From NCBI RefSeq assembly GCF_001643375.1, contig NZ_LSHB01000056.1, positions 124,001 through 188,000 of the forward strand: 64,000 nucleotides of DNA, read 5' to 3'. Both the position numbers and the translations under genes were made by a program. This DNA is from Chryseobacterium sp. FP211-J200 (GTDB lineage Bacteria; Bacteroidota; Bacteroidia; Flavobacteriales; Weeksellaceae). This document shows, piece after piece, positions 43,359 to 52,437 of this stretch (positions within the stretch are counted from its first letter, which is position 1; the number at the start of each line of letters is the position of its first letter). The notes under the pieces were generated by a model, which did no database searches, was not told the origin of the DNA, and saw only the letters and a program-made list of their open reading frames with translations.

Positions 43359-44750
43359 TTAATATCCTAACAATTTAAGAACATCTTCCGCCCTTTGTTC
43401 TTCGCGGAAAAGCTCGTATGTGAAGTTTCCATCTTCGTCCTTATCAATCAAAATATGTTTTGGCTGAGGCATCAGACAGTGGTGAACACCGCCATAACCG
43501 CCAATAGTTTCCTGATAAGCGCCCGTATGAAAAAATCCGATGTACAAAGCTTTTGTCTCATTGAAAACCGGAAGATAAATCGCATTTGTATGTTGCTCCG
43601 AATTGTAGTAATCATCTGAATCACAAGTCAATCCACCAAGAAAAACCCTTTCGTAAGAATCCTCCCAACGGTTAAGCGGCAACATTATGAAGTGACGGGA
43701 AATTGCCCAGGTATCAGGTAAAGTCGTCATAAAAGAAGAATCAATCATATTCCATTTTTCTCTGTCGTTTTGACGTTTCTGAGAAATAATTTTATATAAA
43801 TGTCCACCACTTTCTCCAACAGTAAAGCTTCCGAATTCAGTGTAGATATTTGGTTCTTCTACACCTTCTTCTTCGCAGAATTTCTTGATTTGAGAGACAA
43901 TCTCATTGACCATATACTGATAGTCATAATCGAAATTAAGCGAAGTTTTAATTGGAAAACCACCACCAATATTAAGTGAATCAACTTCCGGTGCAATCTT
44001 TTTCAATCTTGCATAAACACGAAGACATTTGTACAATTCGTTCCAATAATAAGCCGTGTCTTTGATTCCCGTATTGATGAAAAAGTGAAGCATTTTCAGC
44101 CTAGCATTCGGATGTTCAGCAATTTTTTGACTGTAATAAGGAATAATATCCTTGTATCCAATTCCTAATCTTGAGGTATAAAATTCGAATTTTGGCTCTT
44201 CCTCAGAAGCAATTCTGATTCCGATGTCAAAAGTTCTGTCGATACTTTCCGTCAATTTATCCAACTCTCTATAGTTATCAAGAATCGGCGTAATATTTTC
44301 GAAACCTTTATTAATTAGCTCAGAAATCTTTGCCAAATAATCGTCAGTTTTGAAACCGTTACAGATTACTTCGATACTTTTATCAACTTTACCTTTGTCA
44401 TAAAGCGACTTCACAATATCCATATCGTAAGCCGAAGATGTTTCCAGGCTAATGTCATTTTTCAATGCTTCTTCTACAACAAATGCAAAATGGCTGGACT
44501 TTGTGCAATAGCAATATTTGTAATTTTTCTGGTAATCGTTCTTTTCAAAAGCTTCTTTGAACCAGAATTTTGCCCTTTCTATATTCTGAGATATTTTTGG
44601 TAAATAATTGAACTTCAAAGGAGTCCCGAATTTTTCCACAACCTCCATCAGATTGATATCGTGGAATTTCAGATTATTTTCTTCTACACTGAATTCTTCA
44701 GTCGGAAAATAAAGCGTTTGGTCAATTAGTTCAGAATATTTTATTTTCAT
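43359..44750 (-). CDS. speA: Biosynthetic arginine decarboxylase
   Basis: A 463-residue PLP enzyme that turns arginine into agmatine, the first step to polyamines. The PLP Lys is in YCYCTKSSHF, near residue 85. SLNIGGGFPIK binds the cofactor phosphate, and GGLTCDSDD lies near the C-terminal active-site Cys-Asp. It is shorter than the roughly 630-residue enterobacterial SpeA, as is usual for Bacteroidota, which lack the inserted domains. It stands alone. Confidence 0.9.
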   Translation of the reverse strand: MKIKYSELIDQTLYFPTEEFSVEENNLKFHDINLMEVVEKFGTPLKFNYLPKISQNIERAKFWFKEAFEKNDYQKNYKYCYCTKSSHFAFVVEEALKNDISLETSSAYDMDIVKSLYDKGKVDKSIEVICNGFKTDDYLAKISELINKGFENITPILDNYRELDKLTESIDRTFDIGIRIASEEEPKFEFYTSRLGIGYKDIIPYYSQKIAEHPNARLKMLHFFINTGIKDTAYYWNELYKCLRVYARLKKIAPEVDSLNIGGGFPIKTSLNFDYDYQYMVNEIVSQIKKFCEEEGVEEPNIYTEFGSFTVGESGGHLYKIISQKRQNDREKWNMIDSSFMTTLPDTWAISRHFIMLPLNRWEDSYERVFLGGLTCDSDDYYNSEQHTNAIYLPVFNETKALYIGFFHTGAYQETIGGYGGVHHCLMPQPKHILIDKDEDGNFTYELFREEQRAEDVLKLLGY

Positions 44751-45087
44751 TTCTGGCTAAAAAAATTTAATTGTTTTACGATGCAAAAATGATGAAATAA
44801 ACTGAATTTCTACGTTAATAAATGTATAAAAAATGATGACAAAAAACTTTATGAAAAATTGCGTGAAAATTTACATTATAGTAAAAATACAACCACTGAA
44901 GTTTGTTCAGATATTTAAATAAAATAGGTATTTTGAAATACATTAAGCTATTATTGTTGAATGCTATGCTTCTGATTTGGCAAGAATTGTAGTAATTCTA
45001 CGACCGAAAAAATAAGTTTCCGGTTCTATCTTTGGTATATTAAAATCAGGAAATAAATTCATTATTAATATTTAAAATTTAGAAATC
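44751..45087. other. Intergenic region upstream of the T6SS island
   Basis: 337 very AT-rich bases without a gene. The speA leader is at the left end. TATCTTTG at 45027-45034 is a good -7 box for tssD, with a leader of about 50 bases. A small palindrome GAATTGTAGTAATTC lies at 44983-44997. Confidence 0.6.
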
Positions 45088-45495
45088 ATGGCAAACAATT
45101 CACGAGCGATCCTAAAATTCAATGGTGGATCCGAACAAAAAATTCTTAAACTGAATTACGGCGTATCAAGAAACACAGATGTCTCAGGTCGAGTGGCATC
45201 CGATCCTTCTAATGCATTAATCAAAATTACTGTGGAAGCTACAGAAGATTCTGGTATTTTGGAAAGTTTACTGAATGGTAAATACAAACCAACCAGTGGT
45301 GAGGTAACATTTAACAAATCTCACGAAGAAGGAACATTGACTACATTGAAATGGGAAAATGGCTATGTGATACAGCACGAAGTAGATTATGATGCTCTGA
45401 ATGAGGATAATATGTTTATCAGTTTTATCGTGAGTGCAGAGAAAATCGAGTACGGTAATTCTGCTTACGACGGAATCTGGCCGGGAGCAAAATAG
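45088..45495 (+). CDS. tssD: Type VI secretion tube protein TssD (Hcp), Bacteroidota type
   Basis: A 135-residue protein. The pattern RAILKFNGG, LNYGVSRNTDVSGRVASDP, ESLLNGKYKPTSGEVTF and FISFIVSAEKIEYG fits TssD, the ring protein whose hexamers stack into the inner tube of the Bacteroidota (subtype iii) T6SS. Length is normal. It has its own promoter and is followed after 196 bases by vgrG. No sheath (tssB/tssC) or baseplate genes are present, so it must use machinery encoded elsewhere. Confidence 0.88.
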   Translation: MANNSRAILKFNGGSEQKILKLNYGVSRNTDVSGRVASDPSNALIKITVEATEDSGILESLLNGKYKPTSGEVTFNKSHEEGTLTTLKWENGYVIQHEVDYDALNEDNMFISFIVSAEKIEYGNSAYDGIWPGAK

Positions 45496-45691
45496 TCCCT
45501 TAGATTTTTACTATTCTAAAAAAAACTGCAATTAATACTAAATCCTGATGAATGTACTGAAAAGTAATTGCGTCAGGATTTTTTCTTAAAATCAGGTTCG
45601 GAATTGCAAAATTTGCATAAAAATTGTTCCTTACTTACAGAGCAAAGCCAACATTCGCAAGTTACTTGTCTAAATCACAAAAACAGAAGTG

Positions 45692-47692
45692 ATGTTTCGA
45701 GATTCAAAAAACCTCAATACCGCAAGCCAATCGTGGACAACAGCTGACCAGGAAGATGGCTCAATGCAAAATGATAAGCTTTGGAAAAAGCAACCAACGT
45801 CAAAGATCTACAATTCCAATGCAATAGACGTGAATCAAATTTTTGGAATCAACCGAGTTGTAGGACTCAAAATTATTGTCGAGGGAACAGTCATCAATCA
45901 TTACAATCATTTTTCTCTGAATCAAAGTGCTTGCAAACACCATTCTTTTGAGCTCAAACTGCCACACGATGCTTTAGAAAAATCGGAAAATCATGAACTG
46001 AATGAAGCTCAAAATTTTCTTGGGAAGAGACTCACAGTCGTTTTCAGTTATAAAGGTGTGCCTGATGGACCCGAAAGAACATTTGTTGGAGTCATCCTGA
46101 GTGTGGAATACGAACAGGAAGAAGGAAATTTAGGAATCATTGTACTTTCCGGATACAGTCCTACGATTCTTTTGGATGCCGCACCACACACGCAAAGCTT
46201 TGGAGGTTCATCTTCCGTAAGCCTGAACACGATTGCCGATGCCGTTATAAAAGAAGCGCTCAACAACAATTATGACTTCCGTATCGATTGCGGTTATGTG
46301 AAAAACATCAGCTACTCATCTCAATACAATGAAACGCATTACAATTATCTTGCTAGAATGGCGGAGGCATACGGCGAACAGTTCTTTTATGATGGTGAAG
46401 TGTTGCATTTCGGAACATTACCGCCACCAGAAGATCCGCTTCGTTTGATCTATAAAAGCAACATCTCAGATGTAAAATTAAAAATGAAAGCAACGCATGT
46501 CAATCCTACATTTTATGGCTACAACAGCAGTAAAAACGAAAAATTGACCACAGGCAAATCTACTGTAAAACATGTTTCGGATATTGCAAACCGAGCGCAA
46601 CAGATTGCAGAAAAAACCTTTACCACACCATCACTCCGCATAGCACCCATAAGATCATCAACTTCTATGGATATCGCTGCTTCACAAAAAGGAGCAGCAG
46701 GCAGCAAAGTTGCAGAAGTTTTTGTAACGTCAGGAAAAACATCAATCCCTTTTCTTTATCCCGGCTGTACAGCAGAAATTAATATGAGAAAGAAAGACAG
46801 CAGTCAAACATCTTACTTTACGAAGTTGATCATTACCGAAACCCAACACGAGGTAGATGGTAAGGGAAATTACCAGGGAACTTTTGAAGCCATCGCTGCA
46901 GACAGCGGATTTCTGCCTCGTCCAGAATTTGAATATCCAAATGCAGAAACGCAAATGGCGACCGTAATTTCCAATACAGACCCTCAAAATCAGGGCAGAG
47001 TGCAAGTGCGTTTTGACTGGCAATTGCATGAGACCACAGATTTTATACGCGTTATGACGCCGGACGCTGGGAGCAGTGAAAAAGTGAGCAAAAACAGAGG
47101 ATTTATGGCAATCCCCGAGATTGGCGATCAGGTAATGGTCGATTTTATCCACAATCATCCGGATCGTCCTTTTGTGATGGGCGGATTGTTCCACGGGAAA
47201 GTTGCAGGAGGCGGCGGAAGCGGAAATAATATCAAAAGTATCAGTAGTAAGAGTGGAAATATTATCCAGTTTAATGACATCAACGGTATTGAAATAAAAG
47301 ACCGGAACGGAAATCACGTGACCTTGAGCGGAACAGGAGATGTAACTACTTCGGTAAGCAATAATGCAACGGAAAATGTTGGCGTCATGCATTCCATTAA
47401 TGTGGGGAGTAAGGAAGGCGGCGGCTCCAATGCCGTTCTAAAAATGGACAATGCTGGAAATGTAAGCATTACTTGTGACAAAGAAATAAAGTTTGAAACA
47501 GGAACAAGTTCAATGACAATGAAATCAGACGGAACGATTGAAATTTCTGGCAAAAAAATATCTATAATAGGCGAAGATGTTTTGCTTGGAGGAACTAAAT
47601 TAGCAACTGTAGGTTCCAGTGGAGAAGGAAGTGTCAAAATAACGGGAGGAACTGATGTAACGATTAAAGCAACAGAAGTAGATATTAATTAA
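45692..47692 (+). CDS. tssI: Type VI secretion spike protein VgrG (TssI)
   Basis: A 666-residue spike protein from the ATG at 45692 (a GTG lies one codon earlier). The gp27-like part spans roughly residues 40-420 with YNETHYNYLARMAEAYGEQFFYDG. The gp5-like OB fold begins at NTDPQNQGRVQVRFDW and includes NHPDRPFVMGGLFHG. The C-terminal part (ISSKSGNIIQFND onward) is a Gly- and Val-rich beta-prism ending VTIKATEVDIN, a blunt tip for a PAAR protein. A one-base gap leads to the LysM gene, so the cargo genes are co-transcribed. Confidence 0.93.
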   Translation: MFRDSKNLNTASQSWTTADQEDGSMQNDKLWKKQPTSKIYNSNAIDVNQIFGINRVVGLKIIVEGTVINHYNHFSLNQSACKHHSFELKLPHDALEKSENHELNEAQNFLGKRLTVVFSYKGVPDGPERTFVGVILSVEYEQEEGNLGIIVLSGYSPTILLDAAPHTQSFGGSSSVSLNTIADAVIKEALNNNYDFRIDCGYVKNISYSSQYNETHYNYLARMAEAYGEQFFYDGEVLHFGTLPPPEDPLRLIYKSNISDVKLKMKATHVNPTFYGYNSSKNEKLTTGKSTVKHVSDIANRAQQIAEKTFTTPSLRIAPIRSSTSMDIAASQKGAAGSKVAEVFVTSGKTSIPFLYPGCTAEINMRKKDSSQTSYFTKLIITETQHEVDGKGNYQGTFEAIAADSGFLPRPEFEYPNAETQMATVISNTDPQNQGRVQVRFDWQLHETTDFIRVMTPDAGSSEKVSKNRGFMAIPEIGDQVMVDFIHNHPDRPFVMGGLFHGKVAGGGGSGNNIKSISSKSGNIIQFNDINGIEIKDRNGNHVTLSGTGDVTTSVSNNATENVGVMHSINVGSKEGGGSNAVLKMDNAGNVSITCDKEIKFETGTSSMTMKSDGTIEISGKKISIIGEDVLLGGTKLATVGSSGEGSVKITGGTDVTIKATEVDIN

Positions 47693-47693
47693 T

Positions 47694-48746
47694 ATGGAGT
47701 TTACAAAATACAATATTCAAAAAGAAGACACCATAGAATCCATCGCCACTAAGCATAAAATAAGCGTAAATGAGCTATTGGATTTTCATAATGCAAATTC
47801 AACTTTGACTCAGCAGTTTTTTGGAAGCACAATTCCGATTCATATTGATGAATTGATTGTTCCTCTATTTTTAGAAAAAAAAGAAAAAGGCATTTCGGAT
47901 TCTGTCAACTTTGAGCAAAAAGCGCGATATAGATGTGAGCAAACGGTTGTAATGAAGTTGAATGGCATAATTCATAGTCATGCAGATACAAAAAGAGAAT
48001 TTGTAGTCGAAAAAAGGAAAACAAAAAATAATCAAATTGTAAAAATAAAATTAACAGAAAATATCATTGATGCCTATCAAAAACAACTGGAACTTGCTCT
48101 AAAACTTGTTTGCGAAATAGATATGATAAAGTCTGATGTCTTAGTTAATTTAAATCAAAATGGAAAAATAAGCAACATTTTAAATCATAATGAAATCATC
48201 CAAAAGTGGCATCACAAGAAGAATCAGTATGAAAATGATTTCACTTTTATGAGAGACTCCAATTCTAAACAAGATTTCAAAAATTTTTTAAACATTACAG
48301 ACTTACAAATTGTAAGTGAGGAAAATCTTATCAATTATTTATATTCAAAACTATTTTTTGACGTATTTTTTGACAAATATCTAGTAAATGACAATTTTTT
48401 AGATGACTACTCTCGGACTTTTTACTCTCAACTATTTGATGGTTATGCTGTAAAACTAAATTTCACACAAAATATATTATCAGAAAGTCCGTCTGATGTT
48501 GCAATACGAAAAGTAAGCTCATTCTCAAAATCTGATTTGGATAATGAATTTTTGGAAAAACAATATGATAATAAATTTAAACCAATTGTAAAGTACAGAT
48601 TCTCGGAATACAATTTTAGTGTAAGAGAAAGATGCATAATAAATACTGATGAAAATTGGATTGAAAGTTCAGACATTACAATCATTGAGGAAGTAAAAAA
48701 CAATGTGCAGGTATTAATAGATTATAAATTACGAAAAATAGAATAA
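47694..48746 (+). CDS. LysM-domain protein, candidate T6SS adaptor
   Basis: A 350-residue protein. Residues 5-37 form a LysM-like motif (YNIQKEDTIESIATKHKISV) which may bind a glycan or the VgrG tip. The rest, beginning at Cys81, is of no family known to me; it is rich in Lys, Asn and Phe and ends EEVKNNVQVLIDYKLRKIE. No signal peptide. A paralogue lacking the LysM part follows at 50482-51327, and each copy lies directly upstream of a PAAR-like gene. That order suggests an adaptor or chaperone that loads the PAAR-like effector on VgrG (inference). The gene is more AT-rich than vgrG. Confidence 0.65.
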   Translation: MEFTKYNIQKEDTIESIATKHKISVNELLDFHNANSTLTQQFFGSTIPIHIDELIVPLFLEKKEKGISDSVNFEQKARYRCEQTVVMKLNGIIHSHADTKREFVVEKRKTKNNQIVKIKLTENIIDAYQKQLELALKLVCEIDMIKSDVLVNLNQNGKISNILNHNEIIQKWHHKKNQYENDFTFMRDSNSKQDFKNFLNITDLQIVSEENLINYLYSKLFFDVFFDKYLVNDNFLDDYSRTFYSQLFDGYAVKLNFTQNILSESPSDVAIRKVSSFSKSDLDNEFLEKQYDNKFKPIVKYRFSEYNFSVRERCIINTDENWIESSDITIIEEVKNNVQVLIDYKLRKIE

Positions 48747-48748
48747 CG

Positions 48749-49879
48749 ATGGCAGAATCGTATATACCTGAAGGAACTAGTGTCATTTGTACATTAATGC
48801 AGAAAGGTCCAAACAAAATCGGGCTCATTGAGGGTAGAAAATCTCACGTTTTATACAAAGGTGGCAATGCCCCATTACTAAACGAATTAGATAAAAAAAT
48901 AGACGAATCGTTCAATTGCAAAAACGCATCAAAATTTTGGGGAGGACTTCAAGCTTTGTGTGTAGGAATAGCGATAGGTGCTTTGATTGTAGCCGCAGTT
49001 GCAGCAACAGTTCTTACGGGCGGAGCGGCGGCTGTTTTTCTTATTGCCGCTGGCGCCACTGCAGGCACAAGCCTTGTTGCAGGCGTTGTGGGCTTATATA
49101 AAATGGCTCATGACTGCGATGCAACAAAAGATTCACAGTGGCAACTATTGCATGACACAGTGAAAATCGAGGGGCAAAAAGCAGTTCTGAACAGATCTTT
49201 TATTAGTTGCAATAAAGGAGGAAAAGTAACTATAATTATTGATCCTGTAATTGCACAAAATGCAGCAGAGATATTAATAAATAATAACGAAAACGAGGTT
49301 GCTGCACACATGACAAGCCAATTTGTGATGGGGGTTATTACGGGTGCTACTTCTGCATCTCCTGCTGCATTAGCTGTCGCTTCTCCTTTAGCAGTTTATT
49401 CTTATGCAGATGCAGAGAACAAGGAACAAGAACAGCGATCTAAAAACCAAGGAAGAGATCCTTTTTGGACACAAGCAGGTGACGCTGCTAAAGACGAAGG
49501 CAGAGATGCAGCCTTGGGTCTACCGGGGGATTTTTATGAAGAAGTGACCGAAGTGACCGCAAACAACCAAGCTGTTCAAAGAGAGGTGATAGAGTTTGGG
49601 CAGCAAGCAGCAACTAGAGAAGCCGCAGGAGATGCTGCAGGTGCTTTAAATGCCAGAATTGCGCAGCAAATAGCAAGTAACTCTTTTAAAACGCCATGGA
49701 AAGGTTTGCTAAAAGGGTTAGGAATAGGCCTTGCCGCAGGGGTGGTAAACTTTGGAATAGATCAATGGTCGAACTCTTTTGAGGATAGAATGCATAAAGG
49801 TTCAAGAGATGAAATAAGAGATTCCGATGAATTAGATGAAAATAATAATAATATTGGAATCATAGCAACAGATGTATGA
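48749..49879 (+). CDS. PAAR-like protein A with internal hydrophobic block, putative T6SS effector
   Basis: A 376-residue protein. Residues 1-57 (ESYIPEGTSVICTLMQ) and 130-170 (WQLLHDTVKIEGQKAVLNRS, FISCNKGGKVTIIIDP) resemble the two ends of Bacteroidota PAAR-like (DUF4280-type) proteins. Between them, residues 66-118 are almost purely hydrophobic and could form two membrane helices. Further hydrophobic stretches lie at 189-220 and 318-337. The C terminus is acidic and ends NNIGIIATDV. It could cap VgrG and insert into a target membrane. No enzymatic motif is visible. A paralogue lies at 51327-52436. The next gene overlaps its stop by four bases. Confidence 0.68.
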   Translation: MAESYIPEGTSVICTLMQKGPNKIGLIEGRKSHVLYKGGNAPLLNELDKKIDESFNCKNASKFWGGLQALCVGIAIGALIVAAVAATVLTGGAAAVFLIAAGATAGTSLVAGVVGLYKMAHDCDATKDSQWQLLHDTVKIEGQKAVLNRSFISCNKGGKVTIIIDPVIAQNAAEILINNNENEVAAHMTSQFVMGVITGATSASPAALAVASPLAVYSYADAENKEQEQRSKNQGRDPFWTQAGDAAKDEGRDAALGLPGDFYEEVTEVTANNQAVQREVIEFGQQAATREAAGDAAGALNARIAQQIASNSFKTPWKGLLKGLGIGLAAGVVNFGIDQWSNSFEDRMHKGSRDEIRDSDELDENNNNIGIIATDV

Positions 49880-50481
49880 AAAATTTAGGGATACCATATG
49901 CCATAGGATATATTTTGGCAGGATTAGTTCTTCTACCACTATTAATAATTGGTATCAACAAATTATTTTTTCAAGGAAATGATGCTGATAAAAATATTGA
50001 TCAGTATTTAAATAACATGAAAAATATAAGAATTCATTTGAATGAAAATGATAAAATAATAAGAGGTTATGAAAGGTACACCGCTTTTCTATCAAAAGGT
50101 AGAGATGGAATTATTCATATTGATGTAAATACTTTTTTCTCTACAGAATATAAAAAATATTTCTCATTTCGGATGGCAAATATCGGAGACAACTTTTATT
50201 ATGCATTTGACAATCATATTAAAAAGTTAGGATTTATTGTAACCGTCAACAAAGACGACCTACAAAATCCAAAAATGGGAACAAAGGAACACCCAATTCC
50301 CGTATTTCGTGTTATTGGCGACGAAAAGCCAATCCGTCTTTGGCACACTGGAAAAAATGGAGAAACGGTTTACGAAAACTACGACATTACCCAACAGCAA
50401 TACGAAAACAGCGTGTATTGCCATTTGAAATATGTAATGTCTAAAGAAGAATTCGAAGAAAGGTTTGAAAAACAGAAGTAA
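49876..50481 (+). CDS. Membrane-anchored accessory protein A, candidate immunity protein
   Basis: A 201-residue protein with one N-terminal membrane helix (about residues 8-31, IGYILAGLVLLPLLIIGINK) and a soluble rest, probably periplasmic or cytoplasmic depending on topology. It shares with its paralogue at 52438-53007 the motif LQNPKMGTKEHPIPVF and the ending MSKEEFEERF. The ATGA overlap with the PAAR-like gene implies coupled translation. Position right behind a putative membrane-active effector makes immunity the simplest role, but this is inference. I know no family for it. Confidence 0.62.
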   Translation: MKNLGIPYAIGYILAGLVLLPLLIIGINKLFFQGNDADKNIDQYLNNMKNIRIHLNENDKIIRGYERYTAFLSKGRDGIIHIDVNTFFSTEYKKYFSFRMANIGDNFYYAFDNHIKKLGFIVTVNKDDLQNPKMGTKEHPIPVFRVIGDEKPIRLWHTGKNGETVYENYDITQQQYENSVYCHLKYVMSKEEFEERFEKQK

Positions 50482-51327
50482 AAATTCAGATGTTTCTTAT
50501 GCCAGTGTGAGCAAACAATTGTTACCAAACTAAACGGAATTCCTACAAATACTGCAAAAACAAAAAGAGAATTTCTTGTAAAAAAGCAAACAGAAGATGA
50601 AAATATTTTTTTTACAATTTCTATCACAGATCAGATTATTGAAACAAATCCTAATCAGTATCAAGAAGCGATAGAACTAGTTTCTGAACTTGATTGGGTT
50701 AAATGCGACGGAATTGTACTGAAAGTAAATTCCCTTACTGGAAACATCGAAAAAATAGTCAATCACGAAGAAATTATTAATAAATGGTGTGAACACAAAA
50801 AAAAGCTAGAAAACAAATACGCTTTCATAAGAAATCCCAAAGGGAGTGATGGTATTAAAAAATTCATTCAAACTGCAGAGCAACAGATTGTGAACGAAAA
50901 AACGCTACTTGAGGATTTGGAAACCAAAATGTTTTTCGATATTTTTTTTAACAAATATCTTGTTAATGCGAAAGATAAAATGGATGCTTTTACCCGAAAT
51001 TTTTATTCTCAATTGTTTATTGGAGAAAAAATTGAATTGAAAATAAATCAAAACTTACTTCGGGAAAGTGAAGATAAAATATTAATAAGAAAGGTAAGCT
51101 CAATAAATGATACACTAAGAAAATCTGCAAAATTTGCTGATATGTATGATGAGAGGTACAAACCAATTCTACAGTACAAATTTTCCGAGTATAATGCCAG
51201 TTTGAGGGAAAGAGTTGTTTATGACGAAAATTTGAATGTACCAGAGGAGGGCGAAGTAACTATCATTGAAGAGATAAAAAACAATATCCAGCTACTTGTG
51301 AGTTATAACTTTAGAAAAATCGAATAA
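50482..51327 (+). pseudogene. Second LysM-type adaptor gene, start and LysM part missing
   Basis: The frame is open from the base after the previous stop to the TAA at 51325-51327, 281 codons, but contains no ATG, GTG or TTG in its first 400 bases. Its translation matches the upstream LysM protein from about residue 79 on (CEQTIVTKLNG against CEQTVVMKLNG, KTKREFLVKK against DTKREFVVEK, and the ending EEIKNNIQLLVSYNFRKIE). The first 78 residues, including LysM, are lost. A GTG at 50890 could start a 145-residue C-terminal piece. The last base of its stop overlaps the next ATG (TAATG). Confidence 0.75.
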
Positions 51328-52436
51328 TGGCAAATTCTTATATCATACAGGGTACCAATGTAGTTTGTACCAATATGCAGGTTCCCGAACCTCTAAAAGT
51401 TGGTGTTTCCAGAACTAATACCAATATTGTACATACCAATAAAGCCCAATATTTTTTGAATATTAAGGATCGAAAAATTAGTGAATCCTTCAAATGCAAA
51501 ATGGCGGCAAAAAAATGGTGCGGTTTAGCATTATTGTGTGCTGGTTTAGCAATTGGCGGTGCTATTTTGCTTACCGTTGCAACGGGTGGTTTGGCAGCTC
51601 CAGCTTTGATAGCACTTGCTGCAACTGTAACTACCGCCGGTGTGGCCGTAGCAGCCACAGGTGCTGTAGTAGCAATTGGAATAGGCATTTACAAAGAAGT
51701 CCACGATTGCGATGTTACTTTATCAACACAATGGGAGAGATTTCACGATTCTGTAAAATTTCAAGGACAAAATGCGCTGTTGAACTCCTCCATTATGAAT
51801 TGTCCACAAGGAGGTGTAGTAACTTTAATTGTAGATCCTGTGATCGCACAACAAGCCGCTGAATTTATAAGCAATAACAACCGAAAAGAGATTCTGGCAC
51901 AAGGTCTTAGCAAATTGGGAGTGGGTATTATTGGGGGACTTACTGGTGGAGCAAACGGACTTGGTGTGAGCTTGGCAATAGGTTTTGATATTTTGTTTGA
52001 GGATGGAGAGAGCGAAAGATTTGATCTGGCTAAAGAAACAAAGGAATCTGGTATAGAAACCGGATCAGGCTTATTAATAGATGGTGGCCAGGAAATAAAT
52101 GACATCAGAAAGCTCACTGCCCACAATCAGGGGGTACAAAGAAACATTACGCAGTTTTCTACCGAAGCAGCGCAAGCAAGAGCTGCAGGCGACGCTTCCA
52201 GAGCCTGGAGCAGAGAATTGGCTGCAGAGATGGAAGCAAGTGCTTTTAAGGATTTTGATCCTTCAGGTCTTAAAAACATAGGAATTGGTCTTGGCGGTGC
52301 TGTTGCAGGTTTTGTACTGGAACAGGCTGTGAATCAGTATAAAGATAATTTGTATAGAGATTCAATAAAAATGCTTTCAAATTCTGAGATTGCAGATTCT
52401 AAAAACAATATAGGTGTAATAGCAACGGAAAGATAA
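51327..52436 (+). CDS. PAAR-like protein B with internal hydrophobic block, putative T6SS effector
   Basis: A 369-residue paralogue of the protein at 48749-49879, alignable end to end: SYIIQGTNVVCTNMQ at the start, a hydrophobic block at residues 66-122, then WERFHDSVKFQGQNALLNSS and NCPQGGVVTLIVDPVIAQ, and an ending NNIGVIATER. The middle region (KLTAHNQGVQRNITQF, RAAGDAS) is also conserved. The pair diverges gradually along its length and does not swap a C-terminal toxin domain. A role as spike tip and membrane-active effector is inferred from the PAAR-like ends and hydrophobicity. Confidence 0.68.
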   Translation: MANSYIIQGTNVVCTNMQVPEPLKVGVSRTNTNIVHTNKAQYFLNIKDRKISESFKCKMAAKKWCGLALLCAGLAIGGAILLTVATGGLAAPALIALAATVTTAGVAVAATGAVVAIGIGIYKEVHDCDVTLSTQWERFHDSVKFQGQNALLNSSIMNCPQGGVVTLIVDPVIAQQAAEFISNNNRKEILAQGLSKLGVGIIGGLTGGANGLGVSLAIGFDILFEDGESERFDLAKETKESGIETGSGLLIDGGQEINDIRKLTAHNQGVQRNITQFSTEAAQARAAGDASRAWSRELAAEMEASAFKDFDPSGLKNIGIGLGGAVAGFVLEQAVNQYKDNLYRDSIKMLSNSEIADSKNNIGVIATER

Positions 52437-52437
52437 A

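Noticed and set aside
49876-50481. Reading the membrane-anchored accessory proteins as proven immunity proteins
   Set aside because: Gene order and paralogy support it, but no known immunity family or toxin activity is visible, so it is kept as a hypothesis.
45088-52436. A prophage or contractile-tail particle instead of a T6SS spike locus
   Set aside because: No tail sheath, tube-length, baseplate, capsid or lysis genes are present, and the tube protein is of the Bacteroidota TssD type.
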